Positions 13,654 through 14,013 of a stretch of 14,013 nucleotides of DNA are shown in pieces. A program made the translations under genes and the position numbers. The DNA is from Geopsychrobacter sp. (GTDB lineage: Bacteria > Desulfobacterota > Desulfuromonadia > Desulfuromonadales > Geopsychrobacteraceae), in assembly GCA_030620915.1 (NCBI GenBank), contig JAUXIR010000005.1, positions 1 to 14,013 of the forward strand, read 5' to 3'. The stretch's first letter is position 1. Every line of letters starts with the position of its first letter. Below the pieces are notes generated by a model, which did no database searches, had not been told where the DNA came from, and saw nothing but the letters and a program-made list of their open reading frames with translations.

Positions 13654-13821
13654 AATCCGGGGAGTCCTTTCCTGTATTGCAGGGGCTTCAGTTGCCTTTA
13701 GATTTTGCTCTTCTAAGATCGACAAATTTCAATAACACAACATCTCCGGCGCTCGATCCTCGGTTCAAGGTGTCGTTTGATATGACAACTATCCTGCTAC
13801 CGCCGTACCGAGTGACCGTTT
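13654..13821. other. Gene-free stretch between the small ORF and glpK
   Basis: I see no plausible gene, RNA or clear terminator here on either strand, although two transcription units converge. The only structure is a short stem CCTG/CAGG around 13672-13684 without a T-run. Together with the doubtful ORF before it, this gives about 380 bases of weakly explained sequence. Confidence 0.5.
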
Positions 13822-14013
13822 TTAATTCATCAATACCCGCTCAATCGCTTTGAACCATCCCTGCCTCAGGCTGTCACGCTGAATAACATCGATCTGCGGG
13901 ACGAAACTTTTCTGCAGTTGCCAGCGCTGTTCAATCTCATCCAGATTCTTGAACAATCCGAGTTGAAGACCTGCCAGATACGCGGCTCCCAGAGCCGTGG
14001 TTTCAGTGATGAC
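13822..14013 (-). CDS. glpK: Glycerol kinase, C-terminal end (partial)
   Basis: The last 63 codons of a leftward FGGY-family kinase are present. The frame reads VITETTALGAAYLAGLQLGLF, then FVPQIDVIQRDSL and GWFKAIERVLMN before the stop at 13824-13822. TETTALGAAYLAG is the conserved C-terminal nucleotide-site segment of glycerol kinase, and the R...GW..A..R ending is also typical. Glycerol kinase phosphorylates glycerol to sn-glycerol-3-phosphate in the cytoplasm. The family also includes xylulokinase and gluconokinase, but ETTALGAA points to GlpK. The rest of the gene lies beyond the right edge. No terminator is visible after the stop. Confidence 0.92.
   Translation of the reverse strand, partial: VITETTALGAAYLAGLQLGLFKNLDEIEQRWQLQKSFVPQIDVIQRDSLRQGWFKAIERVLMN

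Overview
The window looks like chromosomal housekeeping DNA from a Gram-negative member of the Desulfuromonadales/Desulfuromonadia (Geobacter, Desulfuromonas or Pelobacter-like). This rests on the gene families, on the association of mtnP with a PfkB-type kinase relic and a TPR lipoprotein, on the abundance of receiver-domain proteins, and on roughly half G+C by eye. No integrase, transposase, CRISPR array, tRNA or rRNA was recognised. Layout: (1) 1-511, a divergent promoter region. Leftward lies the start of mraZ, the usual first gene of the division/cell-wall cluster, with a sigma70-like promoter and a four-repeat MraZ operator. Rightward it leads to rlmN. (2) 512-4018, a rightward group: rlmN (rRNA/tRNA m2A methyltransferase), mtnP (methylthioadenosine phosphorylase), shards of a deleted PfkB-type sugar/nucleoside kinase, an unrecognised protein with a six-copy AKAEAQ repeat, and a TPR lipoprotein. 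(3) 4125-7173, a signalling block: zinc-ribbon/receiver protein, stand-alone receiver, universal stress protein, a strong intrinsic terminator, then a receiver-histidine kinase hybrid. None of these proteins has a DNA-binding output domain. (4) 7177-11725, four closely packed genes that follow the kinase with gaps of 2-13 bases: FAD-dependent oxidoreductase, OB-fold/HD hydrolase, metallo-beta-lactamase-fold hydrolase and coaBC (coenzyme A synthesis). (5) 11729-14013: a leftward zinc-dependent phospholipase C-like exported protein that converges on coaBC with a 3-base gap, a divergent family 4 uracil-DNA glycosylase, a gene-poor 380-base stretch with one doubtful small ORF, and the C-terminal end of a leftward glycerol kinase. 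The most notable signals are signs of gene decay and unusual starts. mraZ has a promoter, operator and Shine-Dalgarno, but AAC where the start codon is expected. The kinase gene after mtnP survives only as two short, frame-shifted fragments. The signalling block, with three receivers and one kinase but no visible output, is the best candidate for an uncharacterised phospho-signalling system. I did not find convincing evidence for a wholly new type of system.
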